Assembly (NCBI RefSeq): GCF_044359855.1
Contig: NZ_CP132291.1
Coordinates: forward strand, 4,278,001-4,342,000
Length of the DNA stretch: 64,000 bases
Origin: Rummeliibacillus pycnus_A
Lineage (GTDB): Bacteria; Bacillota; Bacilli; Bacillales_A; Planococcaceae
Direction: 5' to 3'
A model generated the notes under the pieces. The model ran no database searches, had not been told where the DNA came from, and saw only the letters and a program-made list of their open reading frames with translations. Numbering within the stretch: position 1 is the first letter of the stretch; each line of letters opens with the position of its first letter. The position numbers were made by a program, and so were the translations under genes. Of this stretch, positions 1 to 8,822 are shown in pieces.

Positions 1-118
1 CTCTTCTCTAAGTCTCTATTGATATTTTTACTAATGGTGCAGTTTAGTTGAATAAACAGATAAAAATGAATGATTATTATGTAGGAAGGATTTCTTTTTC
101 TATTTGCAGAATTAATCA

Positions 119-469
119 GTGAAAAAGATAAATATTATTTTAAAGGATGACTGTATTTTGATAAAGAAATTTGGTTTGATATTTATATTTCTATTATGCT
201 GCTTTTTAATATTTAAATATACAGAGAGTGAAGTAAAAGCAACTTTTACAGGAGTCATTGAAGAGATAAATGGACAGACTGCCATAGTCTATGTAACTGA
301 AGAAGACGATAAAGATAATGTAGTTTCAGGAATAATTTATGTAAATCTTGCGAAGAATCCCGACGTAACATTTCAGGTTGGTGATAAGGTAAAAGTCGGT
401 TATGATGGTACGATACGAGATACAGCACCAATTGGTATTACTACACTTACTATAGAATTAGTTCAGTAA
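119..469 (+). CDS. DUF3221 (YobA-like) membrane-anchored protein
   Basis: 116-residue protein with one N-terminal hydrophobic segment (about residues 17-36) after a lysine-rich start, so it is either a lipid-free signal anchor or an exported protein. The remainder is a small beta-rich domain ending with the FQVGDKVKVGYDG pattern typical of DUF3221, the family of B. subtilis YobA. Function of that family is unknown. The start codon is GTG; the purine-rich stretch at 82-90 is rather far upstream, so the exact start is uncertain. It stands alone in its strand context. Confidence 0.6.
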   Translation: MKKINIILKDDCILIKKFGLIFIFLLCCFLIFKYTESEVKATFTGVIEEINGQTAIVYVTEEDDKDNVVSGIIYVNLAKNPDVTFQVGDKVKVGYDGTIRDTAPIGITTLTIELVQ

Positions 470-638
470 TGTCTAATAGAGATGTTGACTAATGTAGCGT
501 TGTTGCTTTGTAATAATGTTTCATAATTTAAAGATTGTGAAATAATGTACTTAAACTTACTGGGGGCATTAGTTGAACAAGAGCTACAAAAAAAATAATC
601 CAACTTATTCATAAAAACTGTATATTAAATTACCGAAA

Positions 639-684
639 AAGAAAGCATTTTGATCAATCTTTGTTCAATGTGCTTTCTTTTAAC
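639..684 (+). terminator. Rho-independent terminator
   Basis: Stem AAAGAAAGCA pairs with TGCTTTCTTT across a 23-nt loop. It is the first strong hairpin downstream of the DUF3221 gene. Confidence 0.5.
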
Positions 685-915
685 TTATTATAAAAAATGG
701 CTTTTAGAATTTCTTTTTATCGAACTTTATTCTGTTCTGTATACAGCACTCAACGAGATTGAGATGACCAACTATCCATGTGTTCATTCTCGATGCGTCT
801 TAGAGCGCTGTACAGAACTCGAATGACAGCAGATGGAGCATTGCCATATGTACACAGTTCAGCACAAGAGGCTTTCACAATGCCATGCTGACCACTCGAT
901 TGAAGGTTTGTTAAG
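685..915. other. Intergenic, no gene seen
   Basis: No start with a ribosome site and no recognisable protein fragment was found on either strand. The sequence is slightly more GC-rich than its surroundings and contains short repeats around GTACAG and CAGCAC, which I could not assign. Confidence 0.3.
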
Positions 916-1113
916 TTAAGTTATGACTTTGAACGCAAAGTACATTCCAACTAGGATGGCTAACGTAATAAAAGGCTTGAATACCCACTGTGGGGCTTTA
1001 ATAATTTTCAAAACCAACCCTATAGCAACACCTGCTACAAGCATAATTATTAGAATAAGTGCTAATTGAATTGCCATGGTATTTATTACTGAATTATTTA
1101 TAAAAAAATCCAT
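916..1113 (-). CDS. Small two-span membrane protein
   Basis: 65 residues made almost wholly of two hydrophobic helices (about 14-36 and 45-63) joined by a short basic turn KIIKAPQW. The start is well supported: an AAGGAGG Shine-Dalgarno sits about 10 nt upstream of the ATG on the minus strand. I do not recognise a family. It could be a small bacteriophage- or stress-type membrane protein, but nothing nearby informs its role. Confidence 0.55.
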   Translation of the reverse strand: MDFFINNSVINTMAIQLALILIIMLVAGVAIGLVLKIIKAPQWVFKPFITLAILVGMYFAFKVIT

Positions 1114-1605
1114 TCTCTTTTTCCTCCTTCTTTACTTGTAATTGTAAATGAAGAAGTAAGTGATAGCATAGAATATTTTTGGTATTAGTAGGATTTGTGT
1201 AACTTAATCGTTTGACCGTTTTTCGTAGCGATACGATAAGGTCTTAACAGATTCAACTTTGAGTTAGCTTACTATAACCTTTCGTATCAAACTCTTAAGA
1301 GCGCATAACAAGCCTGTTAGAGTCGATAATGAAGTGAAGGGAGCATTTCACAGGTTTTTTAATCGTGAGTAGAGGGAGATATAAAAAAGACATGCATTAA
1401 TTTAATAACATAGGTAATAAAGGGATTTATTTTGGTCAAAATTAGTGATTTTAAAATGAATCAGCAAATTCAAGGTCGTAAAGATAAGTATAATGAATAT
1501 CATTTGGCGATGAATTATTTTACTAAGTTTTTAATGTTTTTGCAGATATATGCAAGGTTAGCAGTACAATAATAAAGTAATTAGGTTTACTTCAGCAAAA
1601 TAAGG
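1114..1605. other. Intergenic, no gene seen
   Basis: AT-rich stretch with many stops in all frames. I saw no protein fragment or RNA fold that I can name; it probably carries the promoter of the minus-strand small membrane gene at its left edge. Confidence 0.3.
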
Positions 1606-1611
1606 TATAAT
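1606..1611 (+). promoter_or_regulatory. -10 box of the 49-residue gene
   Basis: Perfect TATAAT 37 nt before the GTG start at 1649. No clear -35 hexamer at 17 bp, only a TTTACT at shorter spacing. Confidence 0.4.
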
Positions 1612-1648
1612 AGATTCTCTTTAAAGACAAGAAAAGTAGGTGAATAAA

Positions 1649-1798
1649 GTGGGGAAATATCAATTGGATACCAAAGGTCAGGCAGCTGTGACAAAGTATC
1701 ATGAAAAACACAAGCCCGCCAAATTTGATAAAAAGCAGCAACTTGAAAAAATACGAGCGGAGTATTTGAAAAAAAAGCAAGAACAAACAGATAAATAA
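1649..1798 (+). CDS. Small basic cytoplasmic protein
   Basis: 49 residues, rich in Lys and Gln, with the pattern KYHEKHKPAKFDKKQQL in the middle and a charged helical C-terminus. GTG start preceded by AAGTAGGTGA at suitable distance, a -10 box further upstream, and a terminator only 10 nt after the stop, so the gene is a complete transcription unit. Similar tiny proteins occur in Bacillales, but I know no function. The longer minus-strand frame over the same bases has no ribosome site and is probably a shadow. Confidence 0.55.
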   Translation: MGKYQLDTKGQAAVTKYHEKHKPAKFDKKQQLEKIRAEYLKKKQEQTDK

Positions 1799-1808
1799 TA
1801 TGAATGAA

Positions 1809-1845
1809 AACATAGGAAGATTAAAATCTCCCTATGTTTTTCTTA
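1809..1845 (+). terminator. Rho-independent terminator
   Basis: AACATAGG ... CCTATGTT stem, extended inward by AGATT/AATCT with one mismatch, followed by TTTTTCTTATTT. Confidence 0.7.
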
Positions 1846-1924
1846 TTTCGTAAATATGTAATACTCCCTATTGGAATAAATCGATATATAATGGACGGTG
1901 TAAAAGCCTCCAACTCCTTGTGGT

Positions 1925-2030
1925 TCTATGTATCGGCATAATGCTGCGCGAATACTAAATAGACAAACTACACGCATAGTAACTGAAGTATCAGAGTTTC
2001 TGGACGGGGGTTCGAATCCCACCGTCTCCT
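1925..2030 (+). ncRNA. ssrA: tmRNA (ssrA) 3' fragment, probable attachment site
   Basis: The stretch matches the 3' end of Bacillus tmRNA: an AACTACACGCATAG segment, then TTTCTGGACG, a T-arm with GGTTCGAATCC, and the acceptor strand ACCGTCTCC. The 5' acceptor half (GGGGACG...) and the tag-peptide frame are absent upstream, and the terminal CCA context is altered. This is therefore a fragment and not a working tmRNA. Integrases commonly use the ssrA 3' end, and an integrase stub and defence-like genes follow, so I read it as one end (attL/attR) of an integrated element. Confidence 0.65.
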
Positions 2031-2062
2031 CTCCATAAGACGAAATCATACGGTTTCAATGA

Positions 2063-2104
2063 GTGTCAAAATCCTTGATAGATGAGGGTTTTGGCACTTT
2101 TTTT
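2063..2104 (+). terminator. Terminator following the ssrA fragment
   Basis: GTGTCAAAATCC pairs (two G-U) with GGGTTTTGGCAC around a short loop and is followed by a T run. It is flanked by two related motifs, CGGTTTCAATGAG and ATTGAGTTTCATATGG, which may be integrase arm or core sites. Confidence 0.6.
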
Positions 2105-2170
2105 ATTTCATTGAGTTTCATATGGTTTCAACAAACCGTAGCTAAAGACGTAGCTAAGAACGAGTGGTTT

Positions 2171-3187
2171 TTATTTGAGATGTTTAGTTAATACTAGTTC
2201 ATTGAATTTATTATTAACATCATCAAATAAAAGTTTTCCTTCCTTTTTCTTATTCACGTAAATTAACTCTGGATGTTCAACTATTATTTTTTTCATTACC
2301 AAACGTACAATTTCATCTAGCTTAATACAAATTTCTTGTATAGTTTTCACGTTGGAATGTTTAATATGTGAACCATGCACATAATCTGATCTAAATTTAT
2401 AGCATTCTTTAATATCTTCATATATTTTCATAGAATCTTTAGCTTTTTCACTTATAAAAATACTGGTTCTTTCTGCAACTTTATGCGTATTTTCACCTTT
2501 TACGGCAAATAATGTTTCTAATATGGATATATACATTGCAATTTTTGCAGGTAAGAAAGTTTCTTGTCTTACAGTATTTAAATACATGAAGGATCTACTT
2601 AAAGAAGTAGTCTCATTGTAACTATACAAACTTGTATTTATCGTTTTATTGAGTTCGATTTCTACCTTAGAAGAATTTTTAATCTGATTTTCAACGATTG
2701 CTGAATACCAAAAACTTGCTTGTTGTATTTCTTCTAAAGTGAAATGAGTTTCATTTATATCACCATTGGCTTTCGTAAAATAATTTTTTTGGTTTAATAG
2801 AATCACAGGTTTTTCTTCAAGATTCCCATTATATTCACAAGAACAAACACTTGCAAACACTGGAGTTACAGCATTGTCTTTAATGAACCATAAGGCTTGT
2901 ACAAAAAATTGATTTGCTATGCTAAATGAAAAAATATGCTGACTACGTTCTTTATCATTTAAGCCTATTAATGGTGAAAAGGAGATATAATTATCTTCTA
3001 TGATTTTTGCATTAATATATCCAATATTTTCGATATATTTTCCAAGAGATTTTTCAAAAATAAACTTTTTCGCATCACTTTGAAAATGAATTTGAAAGAT
3101 AACGTTATGATCTTTATCAGTAAACTCAAAATCTTTCTCGTAGTCATCAATTACAAAATTTTTTAAAGGGGATAGAAAAGCTTCCAT
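2171..3187 (-). CDS. Apea-like HEPN domain protein
   Basis: 338 residues from the second ATG, which has AGAGGT at 9 nt; an ATG two codons upstream is too close to it. The N-terminal two thirds is a beta-rich region as in ApeA-type proteins. The C-terminal part holds an alpha-helical HEPN domain with the motif RSDYVHG near residues 266-272, the R-x4-H signature of HEPN ribonucleases. Known Apea-like HEPN proteins act in abortive phage defence. It lies between the ssrA fragment and an integrase stub and is followed by other defence-type genes. Function is inferred; RNase activity is not shown. Confidence 0.6.
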   Translation of the reverse strand: MEAFLSPLKNFVIDDYEKDFEFTDKDHNVIFQIHFQSDAKKFIFEKSLGKYIENIGYINAKIIEDNYISFSPLIGLNDKERSQHIFSFSIANQFFVQALWFIKDNAVTPVFASVCSCEYNGNLEEKPVILLNQKNYFTKANGDINETHFTLEEIQQASFWYSAIVENQIKNSSKVEIELNKTINTSLYSYNETTSLSRSFMYLNTVRQETFLPAKIAMYISILETLFAVKGENTHKVAERTSIFISEKAKDSMKIYEDIKECYKFRSDYVHGSHIKHSNVKTIQEICIKLDEIVRLVMKKIIVEHPELIYVNKKKEGKLLFDDVNNKFNELVLTKHLK

Positions 3188-3270
3188 ATGCATATACCTC
3201 TTTTCATTTTAGTATTGAAGTAATTTTAATGAATCTAAAATGATATGTATATCATTTCTCTGATTATTGT

Positions 3271-3364
3271 CTAAATACTTAAATACTCTTCAAACTTCTG
3301 AATAGCACTTTCTTTCACTTTAGCAGTTACGTGAGCATAGATGTTCATTGTTGTTTTCTTGAAT
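3271..3364 (-). pseudogene. Tyrosine integrase C-terminal stub
   Basis: On the minus strand this reads FKKTTMNIYAHVTAKVKE and onward to EEYLSI and a stop. TTMxIYAHVT is the segment around the catalytic tyrosine of phage/ICE integrases. The rest of the gene is missing. It fits with the ssrA fragment 1.3 kb away as the debris of the element that delivered this island. Confidence 0.7.
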
Positions 3365-3412
3365 AGACAATCTTTAAACCTATGGATAGATAAAAAAAGC
3401 CACCTATTAATG

Positions 3413-4519
3413 TTACTCAATCATGCTGGTTTCTTCTTGAATTATTTCTTCTTCTACGGTATCGAATGTATTAAGGATTTCATTTAGAAATAATTCTAAT
3501 ACATTTGTATTTATTACTGAATTTAAAGATGTATTTAGTAGCAAATAGGTAGCGATTGATTCATATAAAGTTAGAGCTATTAATTGCCCAGGAATTCTCA
3601 ATCCAAAATTACTTGGTCCAAAAATATATGGTGGATAGTCTATATCATTAGACTCAATAGTTCCTAGACTTTCAAAAGTACCCAATGGACTTGAATGTAT
3701 TTGATAATTAGCTTTTTTATAAAATGTATTAGTTTCATTATGATCTCTTATATATCTTTCTAACATTTTAAAAGTAATGACGCCGTTTGAACCTTTAAAT
3801 AATGGTCTGGACCATTCATAACTATATTTAAATTCTTGTCCGTAATTATCTAGAATATCACGATATTTGATTTTTAAATTTATAAAATAAGGATCCATTT
3901 TATTTAGATCCACTGAACTTATAATTTCTTTATATTCTTCAACAATAGCAGCATCATTATATCTTTTTAATAACTCGTTAAGTAAATTTGTTGAATTATA
4001 GTTTTTACAAAATAACATTAAGATAATTTTAGTTTCATGTGAAGTTCTCCATCTAGATAACGCAGCATCAGAAAAACCACCTTTAAGCAAATAGCTTATT
4101 TCTTTAGAAATGATGATAAGCTTAGAAAGCAATTTCATAATAGTAAAAAACCGTAGACTATGTTCTGAGTTGTTATTATCAAGTTTCACTATTTCATTTG
4201 AGGTATCTATCGAGTCTGTGCATAATTCTTCAGAAATATTTATGAAACCATCTAACATTGAAAGTGGGCGCAACCATTTTTGTTTTATACGAGATTGAAA
4301 TTCTAGGTGAGCTAGTCTATCTATCTCTAGAGGTTCATACATATTATCCTTTAGGGTTTGGAAAAAACTCGTAGAAATTTCTTTAATTAAATCCCCATCT
4401 ACTGTATTTAAAACTAATTTTTCAATTTCTTCATTAGTAAGGTTATTCCCTATTTTTTCTTGTTCTGTTATAACCTTTTGAAGAGCTTGATAAAATAGAT
4501 TGTCAAAATTAGTTATCAT
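3413..4519 (-). CDS. DUF5677 family protein
   Basis: 368 residues, soluble, mostly alpha-helical. The central segment GGFSDAALSRWRTSHET matches the conserved core of DUF5677 proteins, a family of unknown biochemistry often found in mobile and defence islands. Start is firm: GGAGGAATTTT precedes the ATG. It runs in the same direction as the HEPN gene, separated by the integrase stub. Whether the two cooperate is unknown. Confidence 0.6.
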   Translation of the reverse strand: MITNFDNLFYQALQKVITEQEKIGNNLTNEEIEKLVLNTVDGDLIKEISTSFFQTLKDNMYEPLEIDRLAHLEFQSRIKQKWLRPLSMLDGFINISEELCTDSIDTSNEIVKLDNNNSEHSLRFFTIMKLLSKLIIISKEISYLLKGGFSDAALSRWRTSHETKIILMLFCKNYNSTNLLNELLKRYNDAAIVEEYKEIISSVDLNKMDPYFINLKIKYRDILDNYGQEFKYSYEWSRPLFKGSNGVITFKMLERYIRDHNETNTFYKKANYQIHSSPLGTFESLGTIESNDIDYPPYIFGPSNFGLRIPGQLIALTLYESIATYLLLNTSLNSVINTNVLELFLNEILNTFDTVEEEIIQEETSMIE

Positions 4520-5009
4520 AAAATTCCTCCATAATTTTTCATACCTTATTTATTGTGAGAATGGTTAATAAAAGTTTTCCGAAAATTTATTATTTTCGCC
4601 GAAACGAAAAGCACTTTTTAAAAGAGAATTCAGATAAATTTAAGTTATAAATATATTATACACCTTTATTATTAAATTAAAGAGTGGGATAAGAACAAGA
4701 AAAGAGCACTTGTCATAATGAAAAATGCCGGGCAAGCAGATAAAATTGTGCAAGACCAAACTACAATGTATGTTATTAACCTATCAGAAATAGAATGTGT
4801 CACCGTTGATTTTGTGAATCTATTTCCTTCTATTGGTTGTCCTTTTTTTGTTGCTGTAAATATATAACATTGATACAATTTCTTTAGTTAATAATTTTCG
4901 TAAATATAAAAACCTCTTTTGAAAAAGCTCAGAAGTTTATATTACTAAAGAATTGATGTAATCAAAGAATACCTATACGCAATGTAAATTACAGAATGGA
5001 GAATATACT
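4520..5009. other. Divergent intergenic region
   Basis: Separates the minus-strand DUF5677 gene from the plus-strand GmrSD gene and must hold both promoters. A 68-codon minus-strand frame (4672-4878) has no ribosome site and no family I recognise; I do not count it as a gene. Confidence 0.35.
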
Positions 5010-6779
5010 ATGGCTACAACAATCGAAGTGAACAAACAGAGTGTCAAACAATTATTAGAAACCGGCAAAGTTAATAAATTCATTATCCCTGAGTATCAAC
5101 GTCCATATGCGTGGGCTGACGAACAAATTCAAACGCTCTTTGAGGATTTAGTAGAGTACACAGAAAATGATAATGAAAGCACTTATTTTCTGGGAACGAT
5201 TGTTTCTTACGAGAATGAGAATTATGAACAGGAAATTATAGATGGTCAACAACGAATCACATCTTTGTTTTTATTGCTTCGTGCACTTTACTCAAAACTT
5301 AATTCAATGACAGAAACAAAAGAAGTTAAAAATTTTAAGGGACAAATTGAATCGGCATTGTGGGAACAGGATGAATTAACTGCTGAGGTTGATTTCGAAA
5401 AAACGCTTATTGAATCCAGGGTGATGAGAGATGAAGGAAACGAAACTTTCGCCAAAATTCTTATCAGTGGCACTATTGAAGAAAGTGCGAAAGATAACTA
5501 TTCGTTAAACTACAAATTATTTACAGAGCTAATAGAGAAATATGCTACTAGTGAGCCAGAGTTGTTTTTCTGGTTCATCCGTAATGTTTTGAACAAAGCG
5601 ATTTTATTACCAATTACGGCAGATTCACAAGATACGGCGTTAACTATCTTCTCAACTCTGAACGATAGAGGATTAGCTTTATCCGATGCAGATATTTTTA
5701 AAGCAAAGATCTATAATCACTTGGATGCTGAAGGAAGGGCAGTTTTTATTGAACAATGGCAACAACTTGATGATGAAGCTACAAATACGAATGAAAGCAT
5801 TCAAAAACTGTTTTATTATTATATGTTCTATTTGAGAGCATTAGAAAACGATAGAAATACAACAACACCAGGAATAAGGAAATACTATTCAAGGAATAAT
5901 TTTGAGCAGTTATATAAGAGCGACGTGATGAAAAACCTGAATACGGTGCTTAACTTATGGCTTGTAGTTAATAATCGTGTAGAAATCGAAGATGAAGACT
6001 GGTCGAAAAATATTGAAATTAAACAAGTACTTGATGGGTTAACTTCGTATCCAAATGAATTTTGGAAATACCCAGTGGTTATATATTATCTTAAATACCA
6101 TGGTTCGCAAGATTTTGAAGATTTATTCTTGAAATTTCTTAAGAAACTACTTGCAGTTTTGGCTGCAAGGTATATAGTTACGCCAACTATTAATGCTGTA
6201 AAGCGAGGAATCTTGAATTTAAACTCTGAAATTATTAGATCCTCTATGCCAATATTTGATTTTGCTACAATAAATGAACAGGAATTAAAAGGGAAGATTA
6301 AAATGGCTCACCGTAATACTGTTCGTATGATATTGAAGATTCTTGCTTATCAAAACCAGGAGGAACTACTTCCTGAGAAATGGGAAATAGAGCATATTCT
6401 TCCTCAAAAATGGCAATCAAGTTATTTTCCAAGCAATTCGGAGGGAGAAGTAAAAGAGTTGGTGGAACATATTGGAAATAAGATTCCTTTTGAGAAAAAG
6501 CTAAACATTATTGCAAGTAATGGATACTTTAAAAAGAAACAAGAAAGTTACAAGAAATCAAAAGTACAGTTATTACTTGATCTTTCTAACCAGCATAATG
6601 ATTGGGGGCTAAATGAAATTCGAGAAAGAGACATTCGGATTTCTGATGAGTTGTTAATCATACTAAATGATTGGGGATTAAATCAATCTGAACTTCCAGT
6701 TCAAGAAGAACAATCTTCAGTTCCAACCCCTGAAGAATCAAAGATAATTGAAGAGTTAAAAAGAAAAGGTTTAATTTAA
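5010..6779 (+). CDS. GmrSD-type DUF262/DUF1524 protein
   Basis: 589 residues. The N-terminal DUF262 domain shows IPEYQRPYAW (26-35) and DGQQR (78-82), the DGQQR/ParB-like NTP-binding motif. The C-terminal DUF1524 domain carries EIEHILPQKW near residue 460 with later Asn and Lys residues, a His-Me finger nuclease pattern. This is the single-chain architecture of GmrSD/BrxU-type modification-dependent restriction enzymes, which act on modified phage DNA. GGAG lies about 9 nt before the ATG. Length is normal for the family and no break is visible. Substrate (glucosylated or other modified cytosine) cannot be read from sequence. Confidence 0.8.
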   Translation: MATTIEVNKQSVKQLLETGKVNKFIIPEYQRPYAWADEQIQTLFEDLVEYTENDNESTYFLGTIVSYENENYEQEIIDGQQRITSLFLLLRALYSKLNSMTETKEVKNFKGQIESALWEQDELTAEVDFEKTLIESRVMRDEGNETFAKILISGTIEESAKDNYSLNYKLFTELIEKYATSEPELFFWFIRNVLNKAILLPITADSQDTALTIFSTLNDRGLALSDADIFKAKIYNHLDAEGRAVFIEQWQQLDDEATNTNESIQKLFYYYMFYLRALENDRNTTTPGIRKYYSRNNFEQLYKSDVMKNLNTVLNLWLVVNNRVEIEDEDWSKNIEIKQVLDGLTSYPNEFWKYPVVIYYLKYHGSQDFEDLFLKFLKKLLAVLAARYIVTPTINAVKRGILNLNSEIIRSSMPIFDFATINEQELKGKIKMAHRNTVRMILKILAYQNQEELLPEKWEIEHILPQKWQSSYFPSNSEGEVKELVEHIGNKIPFEKKLNIIASNGYFKKKQESYKKSKVQLLLDLSNQHNDWGLNEIRERDIRISDELLIILNDWGLNQSELPVQEEQSSVPTPEESKIIEELKRKGLI

Positions 6780-6837
6780 GAGTATGTGTTGAATAATAAA
6801 AATAGCTTCAATGCGTCAACTTAACTATTATCAAAAT

Positions 6838-6886
6838 AAAAATGTACATAGCCCTGATAAAAGTGGATTATGTACATTTTTTATTT
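6838..6886 (+). terminator. Terminator of the GmrSD gene
   Basis: AATGTACATA pairs with TATGTACATT, followed by TTTTATTTTG. Confidence 0.7.
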
Positions 6887-6925
6887 TGTTCTTATTCAAA
6901 GGGATTTGTCTGCTATTAAAAATTA

Positions 6926-6970
6926 AGGAAGAATAATAAAGGCGTGTCAGAATCCTTTATTATTCTTCCT
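6926..6970 (-). terminator. Terminator of the qox remnant
   Basis: 17-bp perfect stem, AGGAAGAATAATAAAGG against its complement, loop of 11 nt. On the minus strand it is followed by TAATTTTTAAT, fitting the end of the qoxD transcript. Confidence 0.65.
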
Positions 6971-7023
6971 AGGGTTGTTATTTTGTATCTTAAAAATATA
7001 GAATTTATTTACTATAAATTATT

Positions 7024-7308
7024 TTATAAATATCCCCAAACCATACATAATATTGTCCCGAAGACAGTAACGAGAGCAATAATTAAAGCATAATAAATAT
7101 TGGTGAATATTGCTCCTTTATCTTTCGTTTCACCTGCATGCATAAATACAACCAATTGAAGAACTGCTTGTATAAATGCTGTTACAAGTAAACTTGTCAT
7201 TACAACTGGAAAGGAAACATGAAGAAAATAAACACTAACAGCGATCAAAGTTAGGATTATTGAAAGTGCAAAACCTATTACTTGTTTACGAGGGAATATA
7301 TTTTCCAT
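7024..7308 (-). CDS. qoxD: Cytochrome aa3 quinol oxidase subunit IV
   Basis: 94 residues with three hydrophobic helices and the family pattern QLVVFMHAGETKD followed by a short loop and a last helix ending CMVWGYL. It is the QoxD small subunit of the menaquinol oxidase, inner-membrane and required for assembly with the haem subunits. Length is normal. It lies just after the remains of qoxB/qoxC. With the catalytic subunit destroyed here, this copy cannot make an oxidase unless an intact operon exists elsewhere. Confidence 0.85.
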   Translation of the reverse strand: MENIFPRKQVIGFALSIILTLIAVSVYFLHVSFPVVMTSLLVTAFIQAVLQLVVFMHAGETKDKGAIFTNIYYALIIALVTVFGTILCMVWGYL

Positions 7309-7309
7309 T

Positions 7310-7830
7310 TTAGACCATTCCTTTCAAGTAAATAAAACTGAAAATAAAGATCCAAACGAAATCCAAGAAGTGCCAATAAAGAGAGAAAATAAACGATTTA
7401 TTAGTTGTTTCTGGTGTCAACCCACGTTTTTTTAGTTGTAGAACAATTAATAATCCCCAAAATGTACCAAATGTTACGTGAGCTCCATGAGTCCCCAGTG
7501 TTGTTAATAGGGCAGCAGTAAAGGCACTTGTTTGTAATCCTGCACCAATATGAACATAATGCCAAGCATATGAATATCCCGATTGTAGAGATAATTGTTG
7601 GAATCCACATTCCGAATATGAAAGAAAAACCCAAAACAAAGAAAATACAACCTAATATAAAAGGAACTCCGCTGTTATTTGGCATATGAATTTCTTCATA
7701 TTTCCCTGGGAATAAATCATGATTATTATACTTAGCGTCCCACAAAGCTTCAGTTGATTTAACATGTGGTAATATTTGAGCTAAAGCATAAGCGTGATGT
7801 GGTAGATTTTCAAATAATTTCTATTTCTTG
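7310..7830 (-). pseudogene. Fused remnants of qoxB and qoxC
   Basis: Read leftward from about 7830, the first part encodes the QoxB C-terminus: LPHHAYALAQILPHVK, then EEIHMPNNSG and a last membrane helix. In another frame, starting near 7600, come the C-terminal two thirds of QoxC: YVHIGAGLQTSAF, GTHGAHVTFGTFWG and LYWHFLDFVWIFIF. The QoxB tail end and QoxC start are missing between them, and all of qoxA and most of qoxB are gone. Two deletions plus decay explain this. It sits directly upstream of intact qoxD. Confidence 0.8.
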
Positions 7831-7889
7831 ATACACTAGATGAATTTGCTCCAATTGGTGTATTCGGACAAAAAATAATATGAATACAA

Positions 7890-7926
7890 ACAAGAAGTAC
7901 TAACTTGGTTAGTACTTCTTGTTTTA
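7890..7926 (+). terminator. Strong hairpin, probable terminator
   Basis: 15-bp perfect stem ACAAGAAGTACTAAC with its complement around TTG, then TTTTAGG. No intact gene ends nearby, so it is probably left over. Confidence 0.5.
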
Positions 7927-7929
7927 GGT

Positions 7930-8333
7930 TGTAGATCTTAGTCTATTGAACCTGAAGAAAGATCAATAAAAAAACAACAGATTTGCGAGTGGGAAAACAG
8001 GGGTTCATTGATATTAAAGTTATTTAATTTTAAAACCTTTAACAGTATACGCCATCCTGCCCATTCCAGTATCTGAATGCCATTTTTATAAGATTATTTT
8101 TCAAATCCATAATGAAAAAGCTAAGAATTACTTCTTACGTTATCGAAAATAAATTAGATCTTTAAAGCTGATTAATATCGTTCTGATGTTGCGACATAGA
8201 CTGTCTGGTTATCGAGTGGACTCCTTTTAGGTTATTCAATGGTCTGAAACGAGTATCGAATGGTCCATTCTGAATTCAACACTCAACGTCGATGATAGCC
8301 AATTGGGTTATGTATCTAGGAAATGGGATTGTA
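7930..8333. other. Intergenic with possible minus-strand remnant
   Basis: No intact gene. On the minus strand around 8020-8083 a short frame reads WHSDTGMGRMAYTVKG, which resembles a copper-binding C-terminus of an oxidase, but this is too short to name. The rest shows nothing I recognise. Confidence 0.25.
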
Positions 8334-8822
8334 TTAATCATGTATAATCCCAATGAACTTTCCAATTGTAATGAAAGTGAAACACCATAAAAAAGCACCA
8401 ATCGCAGCAAACGTAATATATGTTTTTAATTCCATTTTGCCGATTCCCGCAAAGTAACAGGTTACATGTCTGAAACCGGGAATAAAGTACCCGAAAACAA
8501 GTGAATACGGCCCATATTTATTCATCCACCTTTCCACTTTCATCATTCTCTTTTCTTTCAATCCGATCCATTTCCCATATTTGGCTATTAAAGGACGACC
8601 AGCTTTTCTTCCGATTACATAACTTATCATCATCCCCATAAGCGCTCCAGCAAAACTAATGAAAATAGAAAGTTCATAATTCAGGATATGAATATTTGTA
8701 AAATAACCGACAATTGTCATTAGGACTTCATCGGGTACCGGCAATCCAACTATGCCAAGAATCAACATTAAAAAAATTGCTAGATACCCATAAGATGCGA
8801 TTAATTCCTGAATTGTTCCCAT
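8334..8822 (-). CDS. DedA family membrane protein (YbfM-like)
   Basis: 162 residues with about four membrane segments. The family marks are present: GLPVPDE early, GRKAGRP in the middle and FGYFIPGFRHVTCYFAG with the conserved F/Y-x3-R core of the VTT domain. DedA proteins act in lipid scrambling or undecaprenyl-phosphate and phospholipid transport. GAGGTGG precedes the ATG, which overlaps the end of pssA by 22 bp, so the two are translationally linked. In B. subtilis the same order pssA-ybfM is followed by psd; here psd is missing. Confidence 0.8.
   Translation of the reverse strand: MGTIQELIASYGYLAIFLMLILGIVGLPVPDEVLMTIVGYFTNIHILNYELSIFISFAGALMGMMISYVIGRKAGRPLIAKYGKWIGLKEKRMMKVERWMNKYGPYSLVFGYFIPGFRHVTCYFAGIGKMELKTYITFAAIGAFLWCFTFITIGKFIGIIHD

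Noticed and set aside
1592..1813. 73-codon minus-strand frame
   Set aside because: Opposite to the 49-codon gene, which has a ribosome site, -10 box and terminator; this frame has none and is just the complement of lysine-rich codons.
1925..2030. Functional tmRNA
   Set aside because: The 5' acceptor half and tag reading frame are absent and the CCA region is altered.
1843..2049. 68-codon minus-strand frame
   Set aside because: It is the complement of the tmRNA 3' fragment; RNA-type conservation explains it better.
4672..4878. 68-codon minus-strand frame with a hydrophobic end
   Set aside because: No Shine-Dalgarno and no family match; possibly a remnant but not supportable.
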